Source: JAAGZL01 sp050291365 (GTDB lineage Bacteria > Pseudomonadota > Gammaproteobacteria > Chromatiales > Chromatiaceae). Taken from it: a stretch of DNA of 64,000 bases. The notes below the pieces were generated by a model. The model searched no databases. It worked only from the letters and a program-made list of their open reading frames with translations, and was not told the origin of the DNA. Positions 41,947 to 51,229 of this stretch are shown here, one piece after another; position 1 is the stretch's first letter; every line of letters begins with the position of its first letter. The stretch is taken from the NCBI GenBank assembly GCA_050291365.1, contig JBNKJS010000006.1, positions 49,006-113,005 on the forward strand, written 5' to 3'. Made by a program: the position numbers and the translations under genes.

Positions 41947-43926
41947 TCAAGGCCTAAAATCGTTAATCATCCTATGTAGTGACTTGCGTCTCTCTATTTC
42001 CCTACACTGGCCATATCTAAGACCTACATACAGCATGGTGATCTGGGTGGCAGCGGGGGCAATATCTGGTCGCAATAGACAGACTCGCTTAAGAAAATCC
42101 AGAGGGCCTTCTGCGGGTCTGCGTTCCAAGCCTTTTTTAGCTAGTTTTTTACAGAATATGAGATAGTCGGCATAGACTGCGTCAGTAATCTTACTGCTGT
42201 TGTGCCAAAGGAAAAGTCCGAGCAGCAGTACGGCAATCGCTGCGAATCCCACCATAGCGAAGGCCAGGTTGTGGCCCTTAAGAAAATCAAGGCCAAGTAT
42301 ACTCATCAACTTGGATTGCCGCTCTCGGGTGTAGCCTAGAACCCAGCGGTGCCAGGATGCATTTATTGCATCTACCCCCCAGCTTAGCTGCTTTATCATC
42401 TTTGTCATGAAGCCTATCCTGATGCCGCTGAAATCGATGGGCATACCGAGAGGGTCGCTTATGAAACTGGGGTCGAATTCAAAGCTGCGTTCGATGCGTT
42501 CCGGGGCCACAGCGGCGGTGGGGTCTATTCTGACCCAGCCACGTCTCTCCAGCCACACCTCTGACCAAGCATGAGCGTCCGACTGTCTGACCACCAGATG
42601 GCCCCCAATGGGATTCACCTCTCCTCCTTGATATCCGGTCACTACTCGGGAAGGTATCCCGGCCAGACGCATAAGCAGGGTAAAGCTGGATGCGAAATGC
42701 TCACAAAATCCGCGTCTGCTATCGAACATGAATTGGTCGACTGGATTACTGCCTAGAAGCGGAGGCCTTAGGGTGTAGTAGAACTCTTCGTTGCGGAAAT
42801 GTCTGAGGGCCTGATTTACTACGCCCAGGTTGTTAGTAGCAGAAGAGTTCCATTTTTGCACCAGATCCTGCATGCGTTGGGTTATGTTGTCAGGTAGCTG
42901 CAGTCCTCGGGTTCTCTCTTCCATGCTGATTGGACCCGTGTTGTAACTCAGCTTAGAGCTGGCGCTGTAACGCAGACGACTTTTGATTGGATCTTCACGC
43001 GTTACCAGAAAGTCGCCGGATATCTCGGCTTTTGCCGGTATGTCAAAAGGCAGGTCCAGCACCATAACCCAGCTGCTGTTTGTCGGCTCCATGGTTACAG
43101 AGTATTTGATCGCAGGTTGATTGCTAACCAGATTGGATGGCGGATTAGTAAGAGGTTTGCCGCGGGTCCAATTCCTGCCGTCTGTGTCCCAGAGTATGGG
43201 GCCGCGCCAGTATCTCTCAGGTGGGGCGGGGATGCTGTCTGCGAAATCCACTCTAAATGCCACGGCCCTGGATAAAGCCAAATTGGTAATTGAACCCATG
43301 GATATGCTGTCGTCCAGGCCTGTCTTGCCGATTCGTTCCTCCGTGTCCATATACCAGAGCGGTCCGGAGAGGCGGGGAAAGAAGATAAATAGTATCAGCA
43401 TGATTGGCAGGGCCTGTAGCAGTAACATAAAGGCAGAGCCGAAGGATTTGACAGGTTTACTGCCAGGACGCTGGCGGCTGTTTTCCAGCAGTACCCCAGT
43501 GAGGGCGGTGGTGAGGATGATGACCAGGCCCACCATATACATCTCCTGATTAAACAGGAACTGAGTGGCAAGCAGGAAGTAGCCGACGAACACGACGATG
43601 AATAGGTCACGCCTGGTATGGATCTCCAGCAGCTTCAATCCTACCATGGAGGTCATAAGGGCAATGGTGGTCTCGCCACTGAATAGAACAGGGTGATTCA
43701 CGATTACATTAGCCAGTCCCACTATAGCCAGTAGGAACAGCAGAAATCTGCCCGGCAGTAGTCGGGGCTGGATGATGGAGGCAACGCGCAAAGCAACCGA
43801 TGCCAGAAAGAATGTGGTGATCCAGCCATGCAGGTGTAAGAAGTGTGGGGATGCCGCAGCTGTAAGCAGGATAATCAGGGAGATTAGCAGCCTCTGGTTT
43901 AAAGGATCTTTATCCTCTCTTCTCAT
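41947..43926 (-). CDS. TgpA-like DUF3488/transglutaminase membrane protein
   Basis: The 659-residue protein has about six N-terminal helices (DUF3488) and a large extracytoplasmic transglutaminase-like domain. The catalytic triad is evident: Cys in RGFCEHFASSFTLLMRLAG, His in SDAHAWSEVW and Asp in VRIDPTAAV. A final membrane helix (FAMVGFAAIAVLLLGLFLW) and a C-terminal DUF4129-like cytosolic part (YADYLIFCKKLAKKGLERRPAEGPLDF) follow. This matches P. aeruginosa TgpA, which is essential there, with an unknown substrate. It overlaps the DUF58 gene by ATGA and is third in a MoxR-DUF58-TgpA unit. Confidence 0.92.
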   Translation of the reverse strand: MRREDKDPLNQRLLISLIILLTAAASPHFLHLHGWITTFFLASVALRVASIIQPRLLPGRFLLFLLAIVGLANVIVNHPVLFSGETTIALMTSMVGLKLLEIHTRRDLFIVVFVGYFLLATQFLFNQEMYMVGLVIILTTALTGVLLENSRQRPGSKPVKSFGSAFMLLLQALPIMLILFIFFPRLSGPLWYMDTEERIGKTGLDDSISMGSITNLALSRAVAFRVDFADSIPAPPERYWRGPILWDTDGRNWTRGKPLTNPPSNLVSNQPAIKYSVTMEPTNSSWVMVLDLPFDIPAKAEISGDFLVTREDPIKSRLRYSASSKLSYNTGPISMEERTRGLQLPDNITQRMQDLVQKWNSSATNNLGVVNQALRHFRNEEFYYTLRPPLLGSNPVDQFMFDSRRGFCEHFASSFTLLMRLAGIPSRVVTGYQGGEVNPIGGHLVVRQSDAHAWSEVWLERRGWVRIDPTAAVAPERIERSFEFDPSFISDPLGMPIDFSGIRIGFMTKMIKQLSWGVDAINASWHRWVLGYTRERQSKLMSILGLDFLKGHNLAFAMVGFAAIAVLLLGLFLWHNSSKITDAVYADYLIFCKKLAKKGLERRPAEGPLDFLKRVCLLRPDIAPAATQITMLYVGLRYGQCREIERRKSLHRMINDFRP

Positions 43927-44867
43927 CTCTCCTCCATATACATGGCCAAGGCCTCAAGACAGAGATGACGATGGGTCTGTCCATGACTGGGCGTTAGCTC
44001 AGTCCCTGGTATACGCAGCCCAAACTCATGCTCATTGTCGCAGGCGTCCAGCACTCCGCGACATAACCGGCTGAGCCGCTCTTCCGTCTCCACTCCAGGC
44101 ATGCTTTGCCACTCCAGCCATATTCGGTCTGCTCGGTCCCCCCCAAACTGTTTTGTCTGTAATCCCCGTTCACTGGCTAACGCCTTCCAGTTTATCTGTT
44201 TGGGCGAGTCTCCTGGTTTGTATGCACGGATGCCAACAAAGTCATCCACCCCCACGCCCTTGTCACCACTGCTGCTGTGGTCATAGTCTGTGTTGGCTGC
44301 GGGCGGTCTTCTGGAGCCGGGGGCGGGATAGATAAGACAGGTTGTGTCCAAATCGACATAACTCCAGGCCCGTAGCAGTCCCAGGGGATAGCTGGTGGAT
44401 ACTGTGATCCTTCCAAGGTTGAGTAGCCCTCTCTCAGGCGCCTCCTTATATAGCCTCAGTGAATCTCTTGAGTTGCCTTCAAGATCAACCGCCGTTGAGT
44501 TCGGCCCGCATGCTCGAAGTTGTATGTTTGGTCTTTCACTGTTTCGATTGTTTGTTAAATGTATTTCGAAGCTGGCAGTTTGACCGGAGAATACCGGTGC
44601 ATTGGGGCCCGGCATCAATTCCAGGCCAACCAGGTTGCGCCAGGTATGCAGCATAGCTACTACTCCAAGTCCGGCCAGCATGAAGGTGAGAAAAAAGGCG
44701 AGGTTATTACCGTAGTTGATGGAGCCGATTAACATCAGCAGCAACAGCAGTCCGAAGATGATGCCGTAGCGTGTTGGCAGTATATATATTTGGCGGGGTC
44801 CTATCTTCGCTGCCCCGGCGAGGTCGTGTCTATTAACTCGGAGTATGCGGTCAGGCAGTTTGAGCAT
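43923..44867 (-). CDS. DUF58 domain protein
   Basis: The 314-residue protein has two N-terminal membrane helices (about 28-65: IFGLLLLLMLIGSINYGNNLAFFLTFMLAGLG) and a soluble domain with the DUF58 signature GVDDFVGIRAYKPGDSPKQINWKALA. Such proteins are partners of MoxR ATPases, with a von Willebrand A-like fold in some. It is linked to both neighbours: 11 bases after moxR and overlapping the transglutaminase gene by four. The MoxR-DUF58-TgpA trio may act in envelope or surface protein maturation. Confidence 0.92.
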   Translation of the reverse strand: MLKLPDRILRVNRHDLAGAAKIGPRQIYILPTRYGIIFGLLLLLMLIGSINYGNNLAFFLTFMLAGLGVVAMLHTWRNLVGLELMPGPNAPVFSGQTASFEIHLTNNRNSERPNIQLRACGPNSTAVDLEGNSRDSLRLYKEAPERGLLNLGRITVSTSYPLGLLRAWSYVDLDTTCLIYPAPGSRRPPAANTDYDHSSSGDKGVGVDDFVGIRAYKPGDSPKQINWKALASERGLQTKQFGGDRADRIWLEWQSMPGVETEERLSRLCRGVLDACDNEHEFGLRIPGTELTPSHGQTHRHLCLEALAMYMEER

Positions 44868-44878
44868 CTGTTGCGGGG

Positions 44879-45796
44879 CTATGGTATTGGTACTGAATCA
44901 AGCAAGTGTTGAGCTAGCTGCCCACCTTCGTTTACCCCGGTATCAGAGGTAGAGTGCAGGCGGTGGCTTACGGTTGCTGTCAATATGGATTGGATGTCTT
45001 CCGGCAGGACTTTGTCCCGACCCTCCAGCAGTGCCCAGGCGCGGGCATTGCGTAATAGCGCCAGGCCAGCGCGCGGTGATAATCCGTGATGAAAGCGGGG
45101 GCTGGTGCGACTGAACTCCAGTAGTGCCTGGCAGTAGTCGAGCAGTGCATCGGATACAAATATGTTATCCACCTCTTTCTGGATAGCGACCAGTTGCTCC
45201 TGATCCAAACATGGAGTAATGGACTCAAGCATCTCTCTGCGCTCCTCTCCTGCCAGCAGTTCACGTTCTGATTTCGCATCCGGGTAACCTATCTCCACCC
45301 GCATAAGAAAGCGGTCGAGCTGCGATTCTGGCAGAGGGAAGGTTCCGATCTGATAGGAGGGGTTTTGGGTGGCGATTACAAAAAATGGGAGGGGTAGTTT
45401 TCGGGTCTTCCCCTCTACCGTGACTTGGCGCTCTTCCATGGCCTCCAGGAGGGCGCTCTGGGCCTTGGGGGTTGCGCGGTTTATCTCATCGGCCAATACC
45501 AATTGGGAGAAGATAGGTCCTGGATGAAAACGGAAAGATTCCTGTTCCCGGTCATAGATTGAGACCCCGATTATGTCGGCGGGTAACATATCACTGGTGA
45601 ATTGAATGCGTTGGTACTGCATTCCCAGAAGTCTTGCCAGCAAATGGGCCATGGTGGTTTTGCCGACACCAGGCAGGTCCTCAATCAATAGATGTCCCCT
45701 CGCTAGAACACAGGTTAATGCCAGGCGCATGACCTTCTCCTTGCCCAGGAGGATTTCGCCCGCTTTAAGTACTGTTTGATCGAGTAGCTTTTTCAT
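44879..45796 (-). CDS. MoxR-family AAA+ ATPase
   Basis: The AAA+ chaperone-type ATPase has 305 residues from the ATG at 45796 (MKKLLDQTVLKAGEIL), chosen over an in-frame TTG two codons earlier. Walker A is in LPGVGKTTMAHLLARLLG, Walker B in LVLADEINRATPKAQSALLEAMEERQV, and sensor 1 is ATQNP. MoxR proteins remodel partners such as DUF58 and VWA proteins. It opens the MoxR-DUF58-TgpA operon. Confidence 0.94.
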   Translation of the reverse strand: MKKLLDQTVLKAGEILLGKEKVMRLALTCVLARGHLLIEDLPGVGKTTMAHLLARLLGMQYQRIQFTSDMLPADIIGVSIYDREQESFRFHPGPIFSQLVLADEINRATPKAQSALLEAMEERQVTVEGKTRKLPLPFFVIATQNPSYQIGTFPLPESQLDRFLMRVEIGYPDAKSERELLAGEERREMLESITPCLDQEQLVAIQKEVDNIFVSDALLDYCQALLEFSRTSPRFHHGLSPRAGLALLRNARAWALLEGRDKVLPEDIQSILTATVSHRLHSTSDTGVNEGGQLAQHLLDSVPIP

Positions 45797-45877
45797 ATGC
45801 AAACGCTTTAAGTATAGGTTGTTGCGGGTAGGGTAATGCGAAACCTTCTAAACTACTGGTGGAGATGTTAGTAGGTT

Positions 45878-46567
45878 CTAATTGGCGGTTCCAGATACAC
45901 CTTCTGTCAGTTTGGTTCCTATTTCGGTGAGGCGCTGTTTTGCCTGCTGTGGAACATCTCCTTCGACCGCTAGACTTTTTAACAGTTCGGAACCTGTCTC
46001 ACATATTATTTGCAGTTGTGCGTCATCGAACAGTTCCAATGCGGCCTGTAGGCCCATTGAGGATTCACTCAGCAGAGATGGTGCCAGGTCGCTTTCCAGT
46101 ATAGGCGATTCTGGGTGTAGCAGGTCAGCGACTATAGGATGCTGTAGAAGGGAGTAGTGGGCAGCTCGGGCCTGCTGTTCCTGTTTTAGCTCTTCCTGGG
46201 CAACCCTATCGTCCGCTGCATTTGCACGGATGGAGTTCATTATTATCTGAGTCAGTTTCTGTATGGCATTTTTGGTCTCAGATTGGTCATCAGCCAGACC
46301 AGATGCCTGTTCGTAGGCTATATCAAGCTGCTCTTTGATTTTGAGGATAACATCACTCTCTTCGTTGGACTTGAGATTTACCGTCCTCTGGACCAGTGCC
46401 CTGAATCCGCCAATAAACTCAACTAACTCTTCATGATCTAGGCGTTGAGCTTCTAATAGTTCCTCAGGAGAGACAGTTTGTTGCGATTTAGGAAATAGCG
46501 GGTTGTTGTGCTTGCGGCGCAAATGGCGCTCATTACGCCCTGGTTTTTGACTGAAGATCAGGGTCAT
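45878..46567 (-). CDS. hypothetical protein, helix-rich
   Basis: A 229-residue soluble, mostly helical and charged protein. No signal peptide or membrane helix is seen. The N-terminus is basic (GRNERHLRRKHNN), followed by a SPEELLEAQRLDHEELVEFIGGFRALVQRTV region and Ala/Glu-rich helices. I do not recognise the family. It overlaps the AI-2E-type permease upstream by four bases (ATGA at 46564-46567), and so is likely cotranscribed with it. It lies 81 bases before moxR on the same strand. Confidence 0.7.
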   Translation of the reverse strand: MTLIFSQKPGRNERHLRRKHNNPLFPKSQQTVSPEELLEAQRLDHEELVEFIGGFRALVQRTVNLKSNEESDVILKIKEQLDIAYEQASGLADDQSETKNAIQKLTQIIMNSIRANAADDRVAQEELKQEQQARAAHYSLLQHPIVADLLHPESPILESDLAPSLLSESSMGLQAALELFDDAQLQIICETGSELLKSLAVEGDVPQQAKQRLTEIGTKLTEGVSGTAN

Positions 46568-47601
46568 TCCGTCTCCACCTCAGGACCGAGAAGTATGGCT
46601 ATCCACCTGGTTTCGTCGCTGCTATCTAGAGATATCTTGATCATCATGGTCAGAGGTACCGACAGAAACATCCCGACCGGTCCCAGAATCCAGCCCCAGA
46701 ACACCAGGGATATAAACACAACCAGGGTGGAAAGCCCAAGGCCTCGCCCCATAAAGCGTGGTTCGATCAGGTTCCCGACAACAACATTGATTAGCACATA
46801 ACCCAGCAGAGACCAGAGAGCGCCGGTTGTTCCCAATTGAATCAGAGCCAGCAACAGGGCTGGAACCGATGCGATGATGGAGCCGATGTTGGGGACGAAG
46901 TTGAGCAAGAAGGCCAGCATTCCCCAAAGCACTGGGTAATCTACCCCTACCATCCATAGCCAGAAAAATACCAGTACGCCGGTAAGGGCACTGGTGGCCG
47001 TTTTGATTGCCATGTAGCTGTTGATGTTATCCAGAAAATCACCAAAGCGGCTGAGGCCGCTGTCGGGGTTTTGCAGTATCGCCCCAAGCTTGGTGGGAAA
47101 ACTGGCGGCCTCCAGCAGGATGAAAATAACGGTCAACAGAATGAGGAAGGTATTGGTGAGTATTCCCCCCAGACTGCTGAGGCCTGCTGCCGCCATCTGC
47201 ATCGCCTTGGCTGGGTCCAGTAGTTTGGATGCAGTTTGCTTAGGGATTGTTATCCCCATCTCCCCAAGCCAGGATAGTAGGGCTGCTGTTTGGGTATTTA
47301 GCCGTTCCTGATATACGGGAAGCTGGGCTGAAAAGTCATCGATAGAGCTGCCAACCAACACCCCCATCATTACCACTGCAACGATCACCAACCCAATCAC
47401 CAGTGCCAGGGCAATAGCTGTAGGAATCTTTTTGTGTTTTAGATAAAACAGCGGAGGGGCGGCGATGATGGCGATAAAGGCAGAGAGCAGAAAAGGTACC
47501 AACAGTTCCCGTGCCTCCCGTACTCCAGCAACCACTACCACGAAGGCCGCCATGGTAAGTAGGAATTTGCTGCCCTGTGGAATGGTGATTGCCTTATTCA
47601 T
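46564..47601 (-). CDS. AI-2E family transporter (YdgG/PerM-like permease)
   Basis: A 345-residue polytopic membrane protein of the AI-2E/PerM permease family. Hydrophobic segments lie at about 13-30, 35-50, 65-85, 155-175, 215-245 and 270-330. Family-typical pieces are VLWGMLAFLLNFVPNIGSIIASVPALLLALIQLG and NLIEPRFMGRGLGLSTLVVFISLVFWGWILGPVGMFLSVPLT. Family members differ widely in substrate (AI-2 export, Na+/H+ antiport), so I do not assign one. It precedes a helix-rich hypothetical protein with an ATGA overlap and follows a lipoprotein gene by 6 bases. Confidence 0.9.
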   Translation of the reverse strand: MNKAITIPQGSKFLLTMAAFVVVVAGVREARELLVPFLLSAFIAIIAAPPLFYLKHKKIPTAIALALVIGLVIVAVVMMGVLVGSSIDDFSAQLPVYQERLNTQTAALLSWLGEMGITIPKQTASKLLDPAKAMQMAAAGLSSLGGILTNTFLILLTVIFILLEAASFPTKLGAILQNPDSGLSRFGDFLDNINSYMAIKTATSALTGVLVFFWLWMVGVDYPVLWGMLAFLLNFVPNIGSIIASVPALLLALIQLGTTGALWSLLGYVLINVVVGNLIEPRFMGRGLGLSTLVVFISLVFWGWILGPVGMFLSVPLTMMIKISLDSSDETRWIAILLGPEVETE

Positions 47602-47607
47602 AGCCAG

Positions 47608-48030
47608 TTAAAATTTAGGTATGGGATTGGTTCGGCGCCACTCTTTCTTATTTGCGTCGTAGCTCCACTTCTGATGGTCGACTAAGGTGTTTTGAATCTG
47701 TCTGTCATTATGTATGTAGAGTATCCTAACCGATTGTATGACCTCAGTCTCGGATGTGCTGACTGGCCCCCTTATTGTCTCATAACTGGTTACCCGTATG
47801 TTATTAAGATTGCTCTGTATCTTGGCATTCTTGGCTAGGTCTGGATGGAGGAAAGAATAGATTTGGCTAAGTTCACCCCAGCGTACAATCAACTCATAGC
47901 TGTGAAGAGTCTTGTTCATGGAGTCATTCATGCCTTTATTTGTAAAGGCCTTTATAGGCGAAAGCGTCTCGCAGCCTGAAAACAGTAAGGCTAAGGTTAA
48001 TACTAGAAACACACTTCTAAGCTTCGGCAT
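47608..48030 (-). CDS. putative lipoprotein
   Basis: The start at 48030 gives MPKLRSVFLVLTLALLFSGCET, a signal peptide with a lipobox whose Cys is residue 20; upstream in-frame codons do not form a signal. The 140-residue protein has a mature domain with SYELIVRWGELSQIYSFLHP, and RTNPIPKF at the C-terminus. The family is unknown, although similar small lipoproteins with this helical start occur in gammaproteobacteria. It is followed by the AI-2E permease gene. Confidence 0.75.
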   Translation of the reverse strand: MPKLRSVFLVLTLALLFSGCETLSPIKAFTNKGMNDSMNKTLHSYELIVRWGELSQIYSFLHPDLAKNAKIQSNLNNIRVTSYETIRGPVSTSETEVIQSVRILYIHNDRQIQNTLVDHQKWSYDANKKEWRRTNPIPKF

Positions 48031-48187
48031 AATCCATTCCAAAAGTTGTTTTGAGGGATAGCGCCATGTTAAGCGAGTATCGATGCTTGATCTAGTGCTG
48101 TGAAAGCAATTTCTGTCCGAAAAGATGTCCATGCTGTTATCATACGTGACCTTTATCCCAACGCATTGGATTTAACGAGTAAATTGT

Positions 48188-49384
48188 ATGAATCAGGACC
48201 AGGCAGAACCACAGGTAGAGTTACAGATTGGAGAGGGCAAGATCACCCTGCTGGGAACCGCCCACGTATCCCGCGCCAGCGCAGATAAAGTAAGGGAACT
48301 GCTAAATAGCGGTGAATATGATGCGGTGGCGGTTGAGCTTTGCCCCAGTAGATACAATGCCATCCTTGATCCTGATGCATTGGCGCGCATGGATCTGTTT
48401 AAGGTGCTGAAAGATGGCAAGGGGACCATGGTGGCGGCAAACCTTGCCCTTGGTGCCTATCAACAGCGTCTGGCAGAACAGTTTGGGATTGAACCTGGTG
48501 CTGAACAGCGCGAGGCGATCAAATACGCACAAGAGAACCACACCCCGGTACTTTTGATTGATCGAGAGATTGGCATCACCCTGAAGCGGGTCGCCAGCAA
48601 TGTGGCCTGGTGGCAGCGTATTAATCTGTTTGCTGGATTGGTGGCCAGTCTGCTGTCCAAGGAAGATGTAGATGAGGAGGAGGTGGAGCGTCTGAAAGAG
48701 GGGGATATTCTTGAAACAACCTTTGCCGAGTTTGCAGAGGACAGGCAAGATCTATATATGCCTCTGATTGATGAGCGTGACCGTTACATGGCGGCCCGTC
48801 TGCTGGATGATATGCAGCAGGACGGACACATGAACATCCTGGCGGTGATCGGCGCCGGTCATATGAATGGAATCAAGGGTTATTTGGAAAAGGGGATTGA
48901 TCAACCCAGGCAGATGGTGGAAGAGCTTGATTCGTTACCTGCGCCCAAGAAATGGCCCAAGCTTATTCCCTGGGCCATAGTTGCCCTGATCCTGTCTGGC
49001 TTTGCTATTGGATTTGCACGCAGCTCGGAGCTTGGCTGGGGTCTGGTTGCAGACTGGGTCCTTATCAATGGTGGTCTATCCGCGCTGGGCGCGCTGATCG
49101 CTGGCGCACATCCTCTGACTACAATCGCCGCCTTTGTGGCAGCGCCCATAACATCGCTCAACCCAACGGTTGGTGCTGGCATGGCCACAGCAGCGGTTGA
49201 AATATTTCTACGCAAGCCAAGGGTGGGTGATTTCAGTGAACTGCGTCATGACACTACCCATTTGAAAGGGTGGTGGCACAATCGGGTTTCTCGCACCTTG
49301 CTGGTGTTTCTGTTCAGTACCTTGGGTTCGGCCATTGGGACCTATGTGGCGGGGTTCAAGATTTTTGGACAGTTGGCGGGGTGA
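48188..49384 (+). CDS. TraB/PrgY-family protein
   Basis: The 398-residue protein has the TraB hydrolase-like domain in the first ~240 residues (LLGTAHVSRASADKVRELL, YDAVAVELCPSRY, VIGAGHMNGI), the conserved GxxH and Glu residues that are thought to be metal ligands. The C-terminal ~140 residues hold about four membrane helices (LIPWAIVALILSGFAIGFA and others). Family members include the pheromone shutdown protein of Enterococcus; in bacteria the substrate is unknown. It faces away from the lipoprotein gene and ends before a cluster of palindromes. Confidence 0.87.
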   Translation: MNQDQAEPQVELQIGEGKITLLGTAHVSRASADKVRELLNSGEYDAVAVELCPSRYNAILDPDALARMDLFKVLKDGKGTMVAANLALGAYQQRLAEQFGIEPGAEQREAIKYAQENHTPVLLIDREIGITLKRVASNVAWWQRINLFAGLVASLLSKEDVDEEEVERLKEGDILETTFAEFAEDRQDLYMPLIDERDRYMAARLLDDMQQDGHMNILAVIGAGHMNGIKGYLEKGIDQPRQMVEELDSLPAPKKWPKLIPWAIVALILSGFAIGFARSSELGWGLVADWVLINGGLSALGALIAGAHPLTTIAAFVAAPITSLNPTVGAGMATAAVEIFLRKPRVGDFSELRHDTTHLKGWWHNRVSRTLLVFLFSTLGSAIGTYVAGFKIFGQLAG

Positions 49385-49392
49385 GCAGTGAC

Positions 49393-49554
49393 CGTTGGTC
49401 CGGTGGACCAACGCAGCATTGCGAACGCCTCGCAGGGATGCGAGGCAGGGTCGTAGCGCCAGGGAGGGCTGGCACCACCGGTGCCCATGGTTATGCCGTA
49501 CTTCATCGCTGGAACCATTAATTCCTCCATCGTCATCCCGGCGAATGCCGGGAT
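49393..49554. repeat. palindrome cluster downstream of traB-like gene
   Basis: Three inverted repeats in 160 bases: CGTTGGTCC/GGACCAACG (49393-49413), CCTCGCA/TGCGAGG (49428-49445), and ATCCCGGC-GAAT-GCCGGGAT (49535-49554, set in CGTCATCCCGGC...GGATCCAG). The last matches the REP-like GTCATxCCGGCGAAxGCCGGxATCCAG family known from many proteobacteria. The tract holds no gene. Confidence 0.6.
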
Positions 49555-49623
49555 CCAGGTGCTTACAGCTACTTCAGATAACAAGTTTTGCAGCCTCATC
49601 GTATCCCGCGTGCTTTTCCACAG

Positions 49624-50256
49624 TCAGTTTCCAAACATACCGCTGTGTTTAATACCATCAAAAATAAACTGAACTGCCAATGCAGATAGCAAAACGCCAA
49701 GAATTCGACTTATAACCTGCATGCCTGTTACACCGAGAAGCCGATTAATTTTGCCTGCAAGCAGCAATGCAATTCCGGTTAGTAGCAAAATGGCAAGGAG
49801 CGATGCAACAACAATTACTTGTTGTGTTAGATCTCCTTCTGCATTTGCCATCAATAGAATAGACGCACCCATAGCACCAGGCCCAGCGATGAGTGGCGTA
49901 GCTATCGGGAAAATAGAAATATCCCGTTTCGATATTGCTTCACGCTTTTCCTCGTCTGTTGTCGAAGTGCCGCCGGATGAGCGTGCGAACACCATATCTA
50001 TGCCCATTAGCAACAGCAAGATCCCGCCAGCCGTCCTTAACGCGGCTAGTGATATACCAAGACTAGCTAAGAGAATCTCACCAATTAGAGCGAAAGTGAT
50101 CAGAATTACGGAAGCAGCCAGCGTCGCGCGGATGGCCATCGAACGTTTGTACCCCAGAGTTCCGCTCGCCGTTAGCGCAGCAAATACAGCAGCAGCATCG
50201 ATTGGGGCAATCGTTGCAAAGAAAGTTGCCAAGGCTAAGCTCGCAGTTTCAATCAT
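49624..50256 (-). CDS. MarC-family membrane protein
   Basis: A 210-residue membrane protein of the MarC/UPF0056 family, with about six helices. Hallmarks are the SLALATFFATIAPIDAAAVFAAL start, an IGEILLASLGISLAALRTAGGILLLLMGIDM stretch, the IFPIATPLIAGPGAMGASILLM segment and the LGVTGMQVISRILGVLLSALAVQFIFDGI end. MarC was once linked to multiple antibiotic resistance, but that has been withdrawn; the function is unknown. The coding region is flanked by palindromic repeats. Confidence 0.9.
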   Translation of the reverse strand: MIETASLALATFFATIAPIDAAAVFAALTASGTLGYKRSMAIRATLAASVILITFALIGEILLASLGISLAALRTAGGILLLLMGIDMVFARSSGGTSTTDEEKREAISKRDISIFPIATPLIAGPGAMGASILLMANAEGDLTQQVIVVASLLAILLLTGIALLLAGKINRLLGVTGMQVISRILGVLLSALAVQFIFDGIKHSGMFGN

Positions 50257-50418
50257 CCTGATATCACCGAAGATTTTTTCAATCTAAATGTTAGTAATGC
50301 AGCATGCGTGAATATTGAAATGTGTAGGGATGTGAGTTGATTTTAGTGCATTCTGCCGAGAGGGTATTCCACACATCAGGAACCACTGCATCAGTCAGGG
50401 GTTCCTTGGGCACTAGGT

Positions 50419-51111
50419 TTAGCTGGCTCTTTTATTCTTGCGGAAGAAATTAAATAGACCAGCAAAGAAAATAGTAGATGCGAATGGAATAAAAGCTGCT
50501 GGTAACGGAACCGCAGTTAAGGTTTCATTTGTCCAGGCATTTACAACAGTTTCATTACCGAGTAAATCCAGAAAATGAAGGTTTATTCCACCATTGCCCG
50601 GTCCTGAAACAAGTTCCCATGGCAGATCCTGGCTTGAATACAGAGTCTGATCGCCCCAGCCAAAGAAGGTGAAGCCAACAAGTGTGAAGTTGCCAATACT
50701 GAAACCACTCATCGGCAGGCCACTTAGAGACATACTTCCGCCGTCAATGAAGTATCCATCTTTTGTATATGGATCTAAAGGAGTTGCATCAGCAATCAAG
50801 ATTTCTGCATCGGCTGCAGAAAAAACATTACCAGCAATATTTCCCAGGAAGTTACTTACAACTCCAGCACCATATCTGGCGTGATCACCAAAACCAAACC
50901 CCCAAGTTGAACTTGGTACGCCGAGAGTTGTTGATTCGCTGTCATATATAAAAGATCCGGAAACCATAGTTCCGGCAGAGAACAGAGGTTGACCAGAGTT
51001 TACTTGAACTTGATATTCATAGCGCACAGGGGCTGAGAAAGATACGCTTGAGAACACTGTCAGGAAAAGGATGCAAGCTCCTTTGCCTATCCATTTTGTT
51101 ATTATTTTCAC
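50419..51111 (-). CDS. VPLPA-type sorted surface protein
   Basis: The start is set at the GTG at 51111, where AAAGGAG precedes it by eight bases and a signal peptide results (VKIITKWIGKGACILFLTVFSSVSFSA); upstream codons lack a ribosome site. The 230-residue product has a beta-rich extracellular part, then VPLPAAFIPFASTIFFAGLFNFFRKNKRAS, which has the VPxPA motif, hydrophobic helix and basic tail of exosortase substrates. It is more diverged than the 27103-27618 protein. Passenger function is unknown. Confidence 0.8.
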   Translation of the reverse strand: MKIITKWIGKGACILFLTVFSSVSFSAPVRYEYQVQVNSGQPLFSAGTMVSGSFIYDSESTTLGVPSSTWGFGFGDHARYGAGVVSNFLGNIAGNVFSAADAEILIADATPLDPYTKDGYFIDGGSMSLSGLPMSGFSIGNFTLVGFTFFGWGDQTLYSSQDLPWELVSGPGNGGINLHFLDLLGNETVVNAWTNETLTAVPLPAAFIPFASTIFFAGLFNFFRKNKRAS

Positions 51112-51229
51112 CTGGTTGTCTCCTTTATTATTTGTGAGTGAAATCCGTGTTGATGTCGAGGTTATCAGAAACATGTTTTTTTACAGGCCTGGTTATTTAT
51201 ATGCTGCTGTAATTCCGGGGAAGGCTAGT

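Noticed and set aside
49393..49554. Possible CRISPR array
   Set aside because: The palindromes differ from one another and have no regular spacer-repeat pattern. No cas genes are in the window.
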